Assembly: GCA_018303325.1 (NCBI GenBank)
Contig: JAGVYH010000045.1
Span: 1 to 41,621 of the forward strand
Length of the DNA: 41,621 bases
Reading direction: 5' to 3'
DNA from: Candidatus Woesearchaeota archaeon
GTDB lineage: Archaea > Nanobdellota > Nanobdellia > Woesearchaeales > DSVV01
Each line of letters opens with the position of its first letter. Within the stretch, counting starts at the first letter, position 1. The position numbers and the translations under genes were made by a program. Below are positions 23,651-32,776 of the stretch, in pieces. The notes beneath the pieces were generated by a model. The model was not told where the DNA came from. It searched no databases and saw only the letters and a program-made list of their open reading frames with translations.

Positions 23651-26041
23651 TTATTCTTTTTTCTCACTTTTCTGCTTATGAACAAAGTTAAATGCTATTA
23701 AACAAATTATAACAAACACAATTAATCCTAAAAAGTACATGTTTGCCTTACTTTTGCCATCTACAAATATTGCTTTTCCTGTTATTGCGTTTATTACTTT
23801 TCCGAATAAATTACTGTTTGATTTAATATCTTCATTATCTTTTTTGTTTGACTCTAAATTAGTTTCCTGCATTATTAATTGTTCTGTTGGTTGTTCCTGA
23901 TTAGTTTCTTCATTTAGGTTTTCTGTTTCAGATTCATCTTCTTTATTAGCCAATTGCGGCGGTGTGCAGAATTGTGTTGTTGATGGCTTGTTTGTTGAAG
24001 GGCTGCAGCTATTTATGTCTGTGCAATCCTTAGATTTCATACCTGCACTAGTACACTCGCCCCATTCACCGCATTCCCATTTTGATACACAAACCTCTAA
24101 ATTTGGTGTTCCGCCTCCACCGCCTCCTCCTCCGCCACCTCCAGCCCCACTGCTTGGAGAATTGCTAGGTGTGGTCTGTGCAATAGTATAATTTATTTCT
24201 CTCAACCCAGAATAGCTTAAACCTTCAACTTTGAATTTGTTGATTGTGGAATTATACGTACAAGTGAAACCATTTTGTACAGTGGCATTGCAATTAACTT
24301 TATATTCATTAGTGCTAGTACATTCCTGTGATATGTCAGTTAAACTTTGAATCTCAGCATTTTTTATACAAACCGAGCCATAACCGCTTTTATTTGTGAG
24401 ATAAACTGTTTTTGTCTGACCAGAAGGTAATGTTAATCCATAAATGATAATCTCGTCTACACTTTGATTGTCAGATTCATAAATAGTAATATTTGTTAAA
24501 TCAATAGTTGTTGTCGAGAAATCTATTGTTGCAGTAAGAACAGGCGTTAAACCGCTGTTAATTTCTAGATTATAACTTGCATTACTATCTGAAATGTTTG
24601 TTAGGTTTGAACTTTGATTAAATAATATGACTAGATTTAAAATGTCTGTGTTTATACTGCTAATGTTGCCTTTTATTTTATCTATAGTATCATTTATGCC
24701 ATCATTGTCGTTGTCATATTCTTCACTGTCAGGCAAGCCATCATTATCTGTGTCTTTTAATTTTGTTGTAAAATTGAAAATATAATTAGCTGAAAGATTG
24801 TTTGTTGAGTTGTCAAACAAATTTTTTGTAACATTAATGGTGTAGAAAGTAGTTTCTTTTAATAAGACATAAGGTGTGATTATTGTTTTGTTCAGCGCTG
24901 TGTTAAAACTTATATTTCCGTATATTATATTACCATCGGAATCTTGAACATGAATATTATTAGTATTAGGGAAGACTAACTCATTGAAAGTTATATTAAT
25001 ATCTGTGTTAAGAGATAAATTAAGAGATCCATTTGAAGGAAGGTTGCTTATAATGTATGGTGGTGTTGAATCTCTTATAGTAACAGTTACATAAGCAAAG
25101 CCAGAGTTTCCAGCTGCATCAGTTGTATTTAAACTTACATTAAACATTCCTGAATTTGTAAACTTATGTAAAGCAACTTCGCTTGTATTAGTTGATGAAT
25201 CACCAAAATTCCATAAATAACTTACAATTCCAATATTATCGCTTGAGTTTGAGCCGTTGAATTGTATATTAACATTTTGGTCAACAGAGCTTTGATTAAC
25301 ACTTGCAACAGAAGTTGGTGCAATATTGTCTGATACTGTAATGTAATATGTTGCAGAGGTTGCATTGTTATTTGCAGTGTCATAAACAGCAGCTGTATAA
25401 TTTATTGTCAACAAGCTGTTTGAAGACAAAGTTAGATTTACTGTGTAATTGCTGCCAACCAAACTTGCGTTTAATACTGTACCATTTCCTAAAGTTATAT
25501 TCCCCCCTATAATACCCACATTATCAGTTGCATTTATTTCGATAGAAATTGTTTGGTTTGTGTAGCCCAATTTATTTCCAGTAATACTGATTATTATAGG
25601 CGCAGTATTATCTGTAAATGTTATATTTATAACTTTTGTAGAGCCAGACATTGTGCTCGAAGATGTTCCATTTCCTGATGAGTTGTATGCAAGAACAGTA
25701 ATAGTATCAGCAATAACATTACTGCATGTCATAGTACATCTGTAGCTATTATTATAATTATTATTATCCTCTGGAAATCCTTTGCCTGTCAATGTGGTGT
25801 AAGTTGTGTTAATTTCGTTGTTTCTTGCAATAGTGCAGCTAATGTTTGTGCCGTTTGATACAGCGAGAAGATCAGAACTGAACACATAACCCTGAACATT
25901 ACACATGCTTAAATTTTGCTGTGAAGCAGAAAATATCTCTATGTCGCTGAAAACATAGATACTTAATAAAGATAATACAGCGAAAACTAATAAAAACAGA
26001 CCTATAACAATCTCTTTCTTAATTCCTTTTTTTTCTGACAT
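23651..26041 (-). CDS. Large surface protein with PKD, Ig-like, TSP3 and TSP1-like domains
   Basis: This 796-residue protein is predicted to be exported. It has an N-terminal membrane helix (residues about 8-30), a PKD domain (YLWNFGDSS near residue 270), an Ig-like Big_5-type domain (about 330-430), calcium-binding TSP3-like repeats (DTDNDGLPDSEEYDNDNDG), a polyglycine linker of 11 Gly, a TSP1-like segment (KWECGEWGEC) with a cluster of cysteines, an acidic stretch, and a C-terminal helix followed by KQKSEKKE. The many N-x-S/T sites suggest glycosylation. INAITGKAIF sits just before the anchor helix. Role probably adhesive or structural at the cell envelope (inference). Confidence 0.85.
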   Translation of the reverse strand: MSEKKGIKKEIVIGLFLLVFAVLSLLSIYVFSDIEIFSASQQNLSMCNVQGYVFSSDLLAVSNGTNISCTIARNNEINTTYTTLTGKGFPEDNNNYNNSYRCTMTCSNVIADTITVLAYNSSGNGTSSSTMSGSTKVINITFTDNTAPIIISITGNKLGYTNQTISIEINATDNVGIIGGNITLGNGTVLNASLVGSNYTVNLTLSSNSLLTINYTAAVYDTANNNATSATYYITVSDNIAPTSVASVNQSSVDQNVNIQFNGSNSSDNIGIVSYLWNFGDSSTNTSEVALHKFTNSGMFNVSLNTTDAAGNSGFAYVTVTIRDSTPPYIISNLPSNGSLNLSLNTDINITFNELVFPNTNNIHVQDSDGNIIYGNISFNTALNKTIITPYVLLKETTFYTINVTKNLFDNSTNNLSANYIFNFTTKLKDTDNDGLPDSEEYDNDNDGINDTIDKIKGNISSINTDILNLVILFNQSSNLTNISDSNASYNLEINSGLTPVLTATIDFSTTTIDLTNITIYESDNQSVDEIIIYGLTLPSGQTKTVYLTNKSGYGSVCIKNAEIQSLTDISQECTSTNEYKVNCNATVQNGFTCTYNSTINKFKVEGLSYSGLREINYTIAQTTPSNSPSSGAGGGGGGGGGGGTPNLEVCVSKWECGEWGECTSAGMKSKDCTDINSCSPSTNKPSTTQFCTPPQLANKEDESETENLNEETNQEQPTEQLIMQETNLESNKKDNEDIKSNSNLFGKVINAITGKAIFVDGKSKANMYFLGLIVFVIICLIAFNFVHKQKSEKKE

Positions 26042-26160
26042 TATATTAAAGATGAATATACCTATAAATCTATATAAAAGTTTCGGAATAACTTAAAAAT
26101 CCACACCATTTTTCGTTCTTCAAAACATTTAAAATTACCTCTTCATTCCCCCATCAGATA

Positions 26161-27336
26161 ATGAACACAAATACACCTGATTTAAAGTATATTCAAATAA
26201 CAGATTTACATAAATATGACGGACCGTTTCTGCTTATAACAAGAACTAATTTCCAATATCTTCCTCATGGTGAAATTTATCAAGACTTAACATCTACAGC
26301 AGAATTTTCTAGATTATATGGCATAAAACAGCTTGGATTAGTTGGATCGAGCTGTGCCAATGCTTGTCAGGATCAAACACGAGGATTTCATTCTGATGTT
26401 ACTGGGGCTATGATGGATATTGTACTTTTTAGAAACCATTTCAGTGAACATGAAAGAAAGTTAGGGATTGCTGCAGGATTGTATCATGATTTAGCGATAA
26501 TGCCTTGTTCAGATCAAGGAAAATTAATCAGGTCAGGAAGTTATGAAGAAGAGTCTCTTGTTGAATATCTAATAAAAAGATCTTCTAATCTTAAACAAAG
26601 ACTAAAAAAACATGATGTTGGAATTGAAGAATTAATAGATACTATTCAAGGAAAAGGTAATGTTGGAAAATTACTTAACTCAAAAGAGGGCATTGATGTT
26701 GATAATCTATCTTATTTGGCATTAGACCAAGTCTGGATGTGTGGTTCTATTCATAGCGATGATGATAGATTAAAGTTTAGAGAGAAAAGTATATTCGATC
26801 AGTATAATAACCTTCGATTTATCGACGGGGATTGGGTGTTTGATAATCCTCAATTATTGGTAAACCTATTAAAATTCAGAGCTTTGATGTACAAACATAC
26901 ATATCATCATCAATTTAACAGAGCCAAAGAAGCATTCTTAATAAGGGTTTTAAGAGAACAAAAAGCGCAGAATATAACATTAGATAAAATGCTTAAATGG
27001 AATGATGAATCATTTAATAACTGGTTTGAGAGAACATTTGGTCCTGCAAAGGAAAGGCTTTTCTTTAGTATAAGTATTGAACCATTCGTTGAGATAGGCA
27101 GAGAATATGACTTATCAAAATTAGAGCAGTTAAGAAGAGAAACAGAGAATGAAGAAGAGGGAATAATAGTTGAACATCTAAAACCACCAAGAGATGCAGC
27201 AAAGAATTTAGTTCTCCATAATGGTGAAGTGAAACTGCTTGGAGAAATTCCAGAATTCTCTGATGAAATAGAAAAAATACAAAAGATAATAAGGAAGCTG
27301 AATTATATTGGGGTTTACAAGAAAGTAGAAAATTAA
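26161..27336 (+). CDS. HD-domain phosphohydrolase, dNTPase-like
   Basis: The 391-residue soluble protein has an HD-superfamily metal-binding core: His77 in GFHSDVTGAMMD, His109-Asp110 in AAGLYHDLAIM, and Asp181 in GIDVDNLSYLALD, which resembles the DxDRxDYxxRD block of dNTPase/SAMHD1-like HD proteins. Such enzymes hydrolyse dNTPs or other nucleotides; the exact substrate is not evident. The C-terminal third is unrecognised. It is preceded by a TATA-like ACATTTAAAATT about 27 bp upstream, so leaderless. It and the following HerA-like gene run in the same direction with a 66-bp gap. Confidence 0.75.
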   Translation: MNTNTPDLKYIQITDLHKYDGPFLLITRTNFQYLPHGEIYQDLTSTAEFSRLYGIKQLGLVGSSCANACQDQTRGFHSDVTGAMMDIVLFRNHFSEHERKLGIAAGLYHDLAIMPCSDQGKLIRSGSYEEESLVEYLIKRSSNLKQRLKKHDVGIEELIDTIQGKGNVGKLLNSKEGIDVDNLSYLALDQVWMCGSIHSDDDRLKFREKSIFDQYNNLRFIDGDWVFDNPQLLVNLLKFRALMYKHTYHHQFNRAKEAFLIRVLREQKAQNITLDKMLKWNDESFNNWFERTFGPAKERLFFSISIEPFVEIGREYDLSKLEQLRRETENEEEGIIVEHLKPPRDAAKNLVLHNGEVKLLGEIPEFSDEIEKIQKIIRKLNYIGVYKKVEN

Positions 27337-27402
27337 AAGTTTCTTAACAAAAAATTAAATTTCAACAAAATATATAAATTCATTACCATATGATAATTCT
27401 TT

Positions 27403-28713
27403 ATGTATGACATAATCATTGGAAGGGATGAGGATGACAAAAAAAGGTTTGGTAGTAAAGGTGTTATTCTATTAGGCAAACAATATGTCCAAATGGGACA
27501 AACCACTTCTTTGAGCAATCCGGTGTATCTTGACGTGATAAGAAGCCATGTTTTTTTCATATGTGGGAAAAGAGGCTCGGGAAAGTCTTACACCATGGGC
27601 GTCATTGCTGAAGGTATTTCTGATCTTCCTGATGAGGTCAAACAAAACATTTCTGTTGTTATGCTTGATACTATGGGTGTTTATTGGACAATGAAATATC
27701 CCAATAAAAAAGATGAGATTTTGCTTAAACAATATGGTATGAAATCAAAGGCATTGGATGTTAAAATTTATACACCAGTAGGATTTCACAAAAAATTCCT
27801 GAAAGAAGGTATCCCCACAGACGCTGCTTTTTCAATCAAGCCAAATGAATTGGATGCAAATGATTGGTGCCTTACCTTTGGTGTGAAAAGAACAGAACCA
27901 ATTGGCGTCTTAATAGAAAAAGTAATTAATAAACTTAAAAGTGAAAAGCCTGAATATTCCATTGAAGACATTGTCAAAAGTGTTCAGAATGATGACAGGT
28001 CTGAACAGGCGGTTAAAGATGCTGTTGAAAACAGGTTTCTTAACACAGAAACATGGGGATTGTTTGATGCGCAAGGAACTACTCTCAGAGAATTGGCTGT
28101 TGGCGGCCAGGTAACTATTCTTGATGTAAGCTGTTATGCTACTGCTGCGAACGGATGGGAAATAAAAAATCTGGTTATAGGATTGATTGCACAAAAATTA
28201 TTTATCCAGAGAATGATTGCAAGAAAAGACGAGGAATATAAACAAGTTCAGTCTTCTATTCAATTTGGCGGCGAAGAGGCTAAACAAGAAATGCCGTTGG
28301 TATGGCTGGTTGTTGACGAGGCGCATGAATTTCTGCCGCATGAAGGAAAGACAGCTGCAACAGATGCCCTTGTTACAATTTTAAGAGAGGGCAGACAACC
28401 CGGCATAAGCCTGATACTTGCAACACAGCAGCCCGGAAAGATTCACACTGATGTTATGACACAGTCAGATATTGTCCTTAGCCACAGAATCACAGCAAAG
28501 CCTGATGTTGAAGCTCTTGGGTTATTAATGCAAAGTTATATGAGGGAAGGACTAAATGCACAGTTAGACAAATTGCCGTCTGCAAAAGGCGCTGCGATAA
28601 TATTTGATGATACTAATGAGCGCGCATATCCATTAAGAATAAGGCCAAGGCTTACATGGCACGGCGGAGAATCACCTATAGCAATACATTCAACAGGCAC
28701 TAATCTGCAATAG
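27403..28713 (+). CDS. HerA/FtsK-superfamily ATPase (DUF87-like)
   Basis: Hexameric DNA-translocase-type ATPase. Walker A GKRGSGKS (55-62), Walker B VWLVVDEAHEF (about 300-310, Asp305-Glu306), polar sensor ATQQPG (340-345), and the arginine-finger-type LREGRQPGISLIL. It has 436 residues. Classical HerA works with NurA nuclease in end resection, but no nurA is present here; HerA-like ATPases also act in other DNA transactions. The start follows TATATAAAT (27371-27379) at 28 bp, a clear leaderless promoter within the gap from the HD-domain gene. Confidence 0.88.
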   Translation: MYDIIIGRDEDDKKRFGSKGVILLGKQYVQMGQTTSLSNPVYLDVIRSHVFFICGKRGSGKSYTMGVIAEGISDLPDEVKQNISVVMLDTMGVYWTMKYPNKKDEILLKQYGMKSKALDVKIYTPVGFHKKFLKEGIPTDAAFSIKPNELDANDWCLTFGVKRTEPIGVLIEKVINKLKSEKPEYSIEDIVKSVQNDDRSEQAVKDAVENRFLNTETWGLFDAQGTTLRELAVGGQVTILDVSCYATAANGWEIKNLVIGLIAQKLFIQRMIARKDEEYKQVQSSIQFGGEEAKQEMPLVWLVVDEAHEFLPHEGKTAATDALVTILREGRQPGISLILATQQPGKIHTDVMTQSDIVLSHRITAKPDVEALGLLMQSYMREGLNAQLDKLPSAKGAAIIFDDTNERAYPLRIRPRLTWHGGESPIAIHSTGTNLQ

Positions 28714-28786
28714 TTTTAAACTATGAATCTCGTGATGATTCTTTGAGTATATCTTCCGTATTTGATTCCTGATTTAACATGATAAC

Positions 28787-29347
28787 ATGAAAAAAGAAAT
28801 TCGTTTATTGGGTTTTGATGATTCTGCATTTAATAAATTTAAAGATAAAAAAGTTAAGGTAATTGGTTGTTTTTTTCGTGGCGGGAGTTTTCTCGACGGT
28901 GTTTTAAGCTTCGATGTTGAAGTTGATGGTGAAGATTCAACGCAGAAAATTATCAAAGCTGTTGAGAAAAGCAAGTTTAAATCACAGGTGCAGGCTATTT
29001 TATTAGACGGGATAGCAGTTGGTGGGTTTAATATCATTGATATTGAAAAAGTATTCAGGAAAACAAATATCCCTGTGATTGTTGTTATAAGAAGGATGCC
29101 TAACTTCACAAAAATAAAAACTACCTTAACACAATTAAACATGGCAGAGAAAATTAAATTAATTGAAAAAGCAGGAAATGTTCACAAGATAAGCAGAATT
29201 TATGTTCAATTTTGCGGCATTGACTTAAATGACGTCAAACAAATTCTAAACCTAAGCTGTACCCACAGTTATCTGCCAGAACCAATACGTGTTGCGCATT
29301 TAATCGGCGCAGGTTTATATTTTGGTGAAAGCAAGGGCAAGGCATGA
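28787..29347 (+). CDS. DUF99 (UPF0215, endonuclease V-like) family protein
   Basis: The 186-residue archaeal family has an RNase H-like fold related to endonuclease V. The characteristic blocks are LLGFDDSAF near the N-terminus, VIGCFFRGGSFLDGVLSFDV, AILLDGIAVGGFNIIDI, and the C-terminal LPEPIRVAHLIGAGLYFGES. The conserved Asp and surrounding strands fit a nuclease-like active site, though activity in the family is little characterised. It follows the HerA-like ATPase in the same orientation and is the last gene before a convergent spacer. Confidence 0.88.
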   Translation: MKKEIRLLGFDDSAFNKFKDKKVKVIGCFFRGGSFLDGVLSFDVEVDGEDSTQKIIKAVEKSKFKSQVQAILLDGIAVGGFNIIDIEKVFRKTNIPVIVVIRRMPNFTKIKTTLTQLNMAEKIKLIEKAGNVHKISRIYVQFCGIDLNDVKQILNLSCTHSYLPEPIRVAHLIGAGLYFGESKGKA

Positions 29348-29373
29348 CGGTATTTTAGCAATTTTTGTTTTTT

Positions 29374-29500
29374 TCGTTCCCGACATGTTCAAATCGTTCA
29401 TGAGGATATTTAGTTTAGATTTTATTATTTTAAACTTGAACTGTTTATAATATGCTTAAAAAAACATAAAAAATCTTCATGTAACGTGGGACTGCGTCCA
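29374..29500. repeat. Bracket element d (inverted orientation)
   Basis: The left motif appears on the minus strand as GTGGGACTGCGTCCA (29486-29500, reverse complement of TGGACGCAGTCCCAC). The GGAAC-type right end appears as TCGTTCC at 29374-29380. It lies in the convergent spacer between the DUF99 gene and nrdR, with the right end close to the DUF99 stop. It is more degenerate than the other copies. Confidence 0.5.
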
Positions 29501-29568
29501 ACAAACGAGTTGTGAACAGAAAAAAGATATCAGAAAGATTAAAAAACAGAAAATAAAACAAAAAAATA

Positions 29569-30024
29569 TTATCTCCCATTCTTCAGTTGTTCAATTGCTT
29601 CCTTGAAACTTTCAATGTCTTCAAAATCTTTATAGACTGAAGCAAACCTAATATATGCAACTTTGTCTAGTTTCTTTAATCTCTTTATAACAAACTCACC
29701 GATTAATGTGCTTTTTACTTCTGTGGTTTCGAGGTTTCGCAGTTTTTGTTCAATCTCATTAACTATGCTGTCAATATCTTCCATGCTGACATTTCTTTTT
29801 TCGCATGCTTTAATGATGCCTTTTTTAACCTTCTCCCTATCAAACTGCTCTCTTTTTCCGTCTTTCTTTATGACGAGAATATTGCTCATTTCTATTCTTT
29901 CATAGGTTGTAAATCTTTTGCCGCATTTTAGGCATTCCCGTCTTCTTCTGGTTATGCTCTGTTCTTCAGTCTCTCTTTTATCTACAACCTTTGTTTCAGT
30001 GCTCGGACAAAAAGGACATTTCAA
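29569..30024 (-). CDS. nrdR: NrdR transcriptional repressor
   Basis: NrdR represses ribonucleotide reductase genes in response to ATP/dATP. The 151-residue protein has the N-terminal zinc ribbon (CPFCPSTETKV and CLKCGKRFTTYER) and the ATP-cone domain (ILVIKKDGKREQFDREKVKK), the exact family layout and length. NrdR is chiefly bacterial and sporadic in archaea, so horizontal transfer is likely. No reductase gene is in the window. A palindrome matching the NrdR box at 13 of 16 positions lies about 27 bp upstream, overlapping the TATA-like region, suggesting autoregulation. Confidence 0.92.
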   Translation of the reverse strand: MKCPFCPSTETKVVDKRETEEQSITRRRRECLKCGKRFTTYERIEMSNILVIKKDGKREQFDREKVKKGIIKACEKRNVSMEDIDSIVNEIEQKLRNLETTEVKSTLIGEFVIKRLKKLDKVAYIRFASVYKDFEDIESFKEAIEQLKNGR

Positions 30025-30050
30025 GATATTCTACCCCTTGAATAAATGTT

Positions 30051-30066
30051 ATACAAGATATTGTAT
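30051..30066 (-). promoter_or_regulatory. Candidate NrdR box upstream of nrdR
   Basis: ATACAAGATATTGTAT is a near-palindrome (ATACAA / TTGTAT around GATA). Against the published NrdR-box consensus acaCwAtATaTwGtgt it matches 13 of 16 positions, including all the strongly conserved uppercase ones (C4, A6, A8, T9, T11, G13). It sits about 27 bp above the nrdR ATG. Only one box is visible, whereas bacteria usually have pairs. Confidence 0.6.
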
Positions 30067-30825
30067 TTAAAGTTTATGGATAACATTTTGCTGCTTTTTT
30101 ATGCCATATAAAGATAACAGGCCAACCATAACAAAAATAACAGATACAATTAATACTGTGAACAATATTTTGATTAGTGCATCTATCCAAAATTGTTCAG
30201 GATAAAGATTAACTAACATGTCAACATTAGGATTCATCAGCCAAAAATCATTGTTAAAAAATATTGTATGGAATTTTGTGAAAAACCATTCAAAGTTTAA
30301 GCTTAACAAGTATAATATTAACAATAATCCTAAATTAAATATTCCTGAATACATAATCGCTTTTGAAAACAAACAGTCTTTTTTATCTTTATGTTTAAAA
30401 TGCAGGTAAAAAAACAGCCCGAATAAAATTAACACTAAAATTACTGAATAATAATCAACCTTTTTCATTAATTCTCTCACGTCGTTAAGATGTGTTTTAT
30501 CCTGCGAAGATAAAAATGTTGAGTTAATTATGTCCTCTTTAGCTTTAATATTATCTTTTTTCTTTTTATCTTTTCCGACGAGAAAATCCATGACATTATT
30601 ATGTTCTTCTAAAACTATTGTTTTATTTAATTGCTCTTTTGTTACGACATGGGTTATGCTATAAACACCATTTTTAGCAAATTCTTTTTCATAAAATGTT
30701 TTGTTGAACAGCACATATTTGTACCCGAACAAGAAAACTAGATGTGATAAAATAATAATAAGGATAATTAAAATAATTATCTCTTTCTTTTGCATCACAC
30801 CTTTCATTCCTTTTTGTTCTTCCAT
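30067..30825 (-). CDS. DUF1461-like integral membrane protein
   Basis: The 252-residue protein has an N-terminal helix (residues 15-35), a soluble region of about 95 residues, and three or four C-terminal helices. The segment NDFWLMNPNVDMLVNLYPEQ (about 190-215) resembles the DUF1461 (TIGR01906) family signature. Function of the family is unknown. The ATG at 30825 is 29 nt after the upstream TrmB-like gene; an upstream start at 30894 would overlap that gene by 40 nt and is less likely. It is probably co-transcribed with the regulator. Confidence 0.75.
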   Translation of the reverse strand: MEEQKGMKGVMQKKEIIILIILIIILSHLVFLFGYKYVLFNKTFYEKEFAKNGVYSITHVVTKEQLNKTIVLEEHNNVMDFLVGKDKKKKDNIKAKEDIINSTFLSSQDKTHLNDVRELMKKVDYYSVILVLILFGLFFYLHFKHKDKKDCLFSKAIMYSGIFNLGLLLILYLLSLNFEWFFTKFHTIFFNNDFWLMNPNVDMLVNLYPEQFWIDALIKILFTVLIVSVIFVMVGLLSLYGIKKQQNVIHKL

Positions 30826-30854
30826 GTTTAGATTATTCGTTTTAATGTTTAAGA

Positions 30855-31598
30855 TTAGTTTAGATTCTTGTTCAGTGGTTCGGCAATTTTCCACAACATC
30901 TGGAAATGTTTTTTATGACTGTCAAAAATTTCTTTGTTTGTAATCATTATTGCATAAGTTGGATTGCCCCATATAATCTGTACAACCTTTCTACTATATA
31001 TATACAGAGGATTAGGGTTAAAATATTCTGGCTCAATAATCTTATATTCAGATTGCTCCCCTTCAAAATACACTTTTGCCCCTTTCTTAGCAATTAATTT
31101 TTCTTTTAAATTAAATCTCTTTAAATCTCTTAAATACTGAAGAATAGCTATTTTATCTTCTTCCATAAACTTTGTTTCCTCGACACCTAACATCATAAGT
31201 TCCCCTTTTGTCTTTTTTAATGTAGCGATAACATCCCTAAGAACCATTCTTATTACATTTCTTCCTTTAATAATTTCTATAAATGTATCTTCTCTGGGAA
31301 GAGTAGCCATTTTTGTTAATTCTGGCAGAATTTCTTTCACGTTTTCTTTCTTTTCATCCAGATATTCAAGAAGTTTTTCTGGAGCTAATGCCTGAAAATA
31401 TTTTTTGCTGTTTCTCAGGACATAACTTACAAAACCTTTTTCCAGCAGTCTTTCCAATGCATCATAACATACCTGCCTGTGTAATCCTGATTTTACACCA
31501 ATATCATTAACTGACAACGAGCCTGACTTCATTAATACCAAATATACCTCTACTTCATTATTTGTCATACCTAAACTAGCAAGCACTTCTTTTATCAT
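30855..31598 (-). CDS. TrmB-like transcriptional regulator
   Basis: The 247-residue winged-helix regulator has LASLGMTNNEVEVYLVLMKS, then the recognition helix region LHRQVCYDALERLLEKGFV, a linker helix (EYLDEKKENVKEILPEL), and a C-terminal effector-type domain ending HKKHFQMLWKIAEPL. The end matches the style of the other TrmB-like gene here (18564-19322), so they are probably paralogues. GAGGATG lies before the ATG. It is followed by a DUF1461-like membrane protein, a likely operon partner and perhaps target. Confidence 0.85.
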   Translation of the reverse strand: MIKEVLASLGMTNNEVEVYLVLMKSGSLSVNDIGVKSGLHRQVCYDALERLLEKGFVSYVLRNSKKYFQALAPEKLLEYLDEKKENVKEILPELTKMATLPREDTFIEIIKGRNVIRMVLRDVIATLKKTKGELMMLGVEETKFMEEDKIAILQYLRDLKRFNLKEKLIAKKGAKVYFEGEQSEYKIIEPEYFNPNPLYIYSRKVVQIIWGNPTYAIMITNKEIFDSHKKHFQMLWKIAEPLNKNLN

Positions 31599-31815
31599 AA
31601 ATCATCCTCTGCAGTAAATAACTAACTAAAATAATTAGATATATTTTTGTTTGTCTTAACCGCTAATAAATGCAGATTATCTTATATTTAAAGCTTTCGT
31701 AATAAAAATTACTACAAATGATTATATACTCATCTGTTTATCATTAGTTAGTAATAAAACGAGAATTTAATTGATAATGAAGGCAACAAAACGAAAAAAT
31801 AAGGGGGTAAACATT

Positions 31816-32697
31816 ATGAGAACGAAAAAAACAATTAAAAAAGTTAACAGAGATTCATCTGTAATATCTGAAGGAACATTAACTGCAATAATTGAAAATA
31901 TGAGAGAGGAATATATCATAAATCGGGATGACGAAACATCTACAGCTATTTATCAAAGTCTTGTGTTTACATTAGTTAAAAAAAAGATACCCTTAACTGA
32001 AAATGCTATTTGTTGTGCAATAGATGGTTGTGTAGAGCGTTACAATGAAACAAAAGATAATAGTCGCCCAGAAGTTTATAAGTTATATCAAGCTGCTGAA
32101 ATAGCTGAGGCCTCTGGTTTGTTTAAGAAAGCAATTGATATTTATGCTATGATTTTGCGTAGAATTCCAGTACATTTAGGTGGGGGTTCTGTAACTAACT
32201 TTTATAATGTAACTGATAAATTATCTTCTATAGCAAAAAAAAGCGGGCTTTATAGTGAAGTTTTGGAAGTTTTTGTGAGAGGAAATATGCATAAATATTC
32301 ATACAAACATATAGTAACTCAATTAGGAGATGCTGCACTAAAATCAGGTGATATTGATGCAGCGATTACTATATATGGGGTGCTCTCTATAGAAGAACAT
32401 AGACATTTCGACTATGATGGCATAAACATAGGTAACAGTAGCTTAGATAAAAAAATGGAAGAATTAGCAAGGAAAAACAAAATGCTTGATAAAGTCATGG
32501 ATGTTTATATGCGTATGGCAGATGAATACGTGAAGGATAGTTCACATACAAAGGGTATTAAAGCATATATTTCTGCTCTCAGAATAGCATCAGAAGCTGG
32601 TTTGGAATCAGATAAAGAAAAAATTGAAGTTAAACTAACAGAACTGGGTTACAAAAGAAAGCAATTTCCAGAATGGTTTGCTGCTTTAGTGCAATAA
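31816..32697 (+). CDS. TPR-like helical protein of unknown function
   Basis: The 293-residue protein is all-helical with no membrane segment. The repeats have a tetratricopeptide-like pattern: EIAEASGLFKKAIDIYAMIL near residue 95, LGDAALKSGDIDAAITIYGV near 170, and a KGIKAYISALRIASEAG segment near 255. The basic N-terminus (MRTKKTIKKVNR) may bind nucleic acid. ATG 31816 is preceded by AAGGGGGT at 8 nt; an upstream TTG at 31771 would include that site in the gene. I cannot name a family. Compare the TPR-like protein at 10252-11661. Confidence 0.7.
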   Translation: MRTKKTIKKVNRDSSVISEGTLTAIIENMREEYIINRDDETSTAIYQSLVFTLVKKKIPLTENAICCAIDGCVERYNETKDNSRPEVYKLYQAAEIAEASGLFKKAIDIYAMILRRIPVHLGGGSVTNFYNVTDKLSSIAKKSGLYSEVLEVFVRGNMHKYSYKHIVTQLGDAALKSGDIDAAITIYGVLSIEEHRHFDYDGINIGNSSLDKKMEELARKNKMLDKVMDVYMRMADEYVKDSSHTKGIKAYISALRIASEAGLESDKEKIEVKLTELGYKRKQFPEWFAALVQ

Positions 32698-32776
32698 AAT
32701 GAAATCTTTTACGAGAGTGTAAGAGAGTGTAATGATTTTTGTTGAAACTCCATAAAATGAACTCTTTTTCTTTTTT

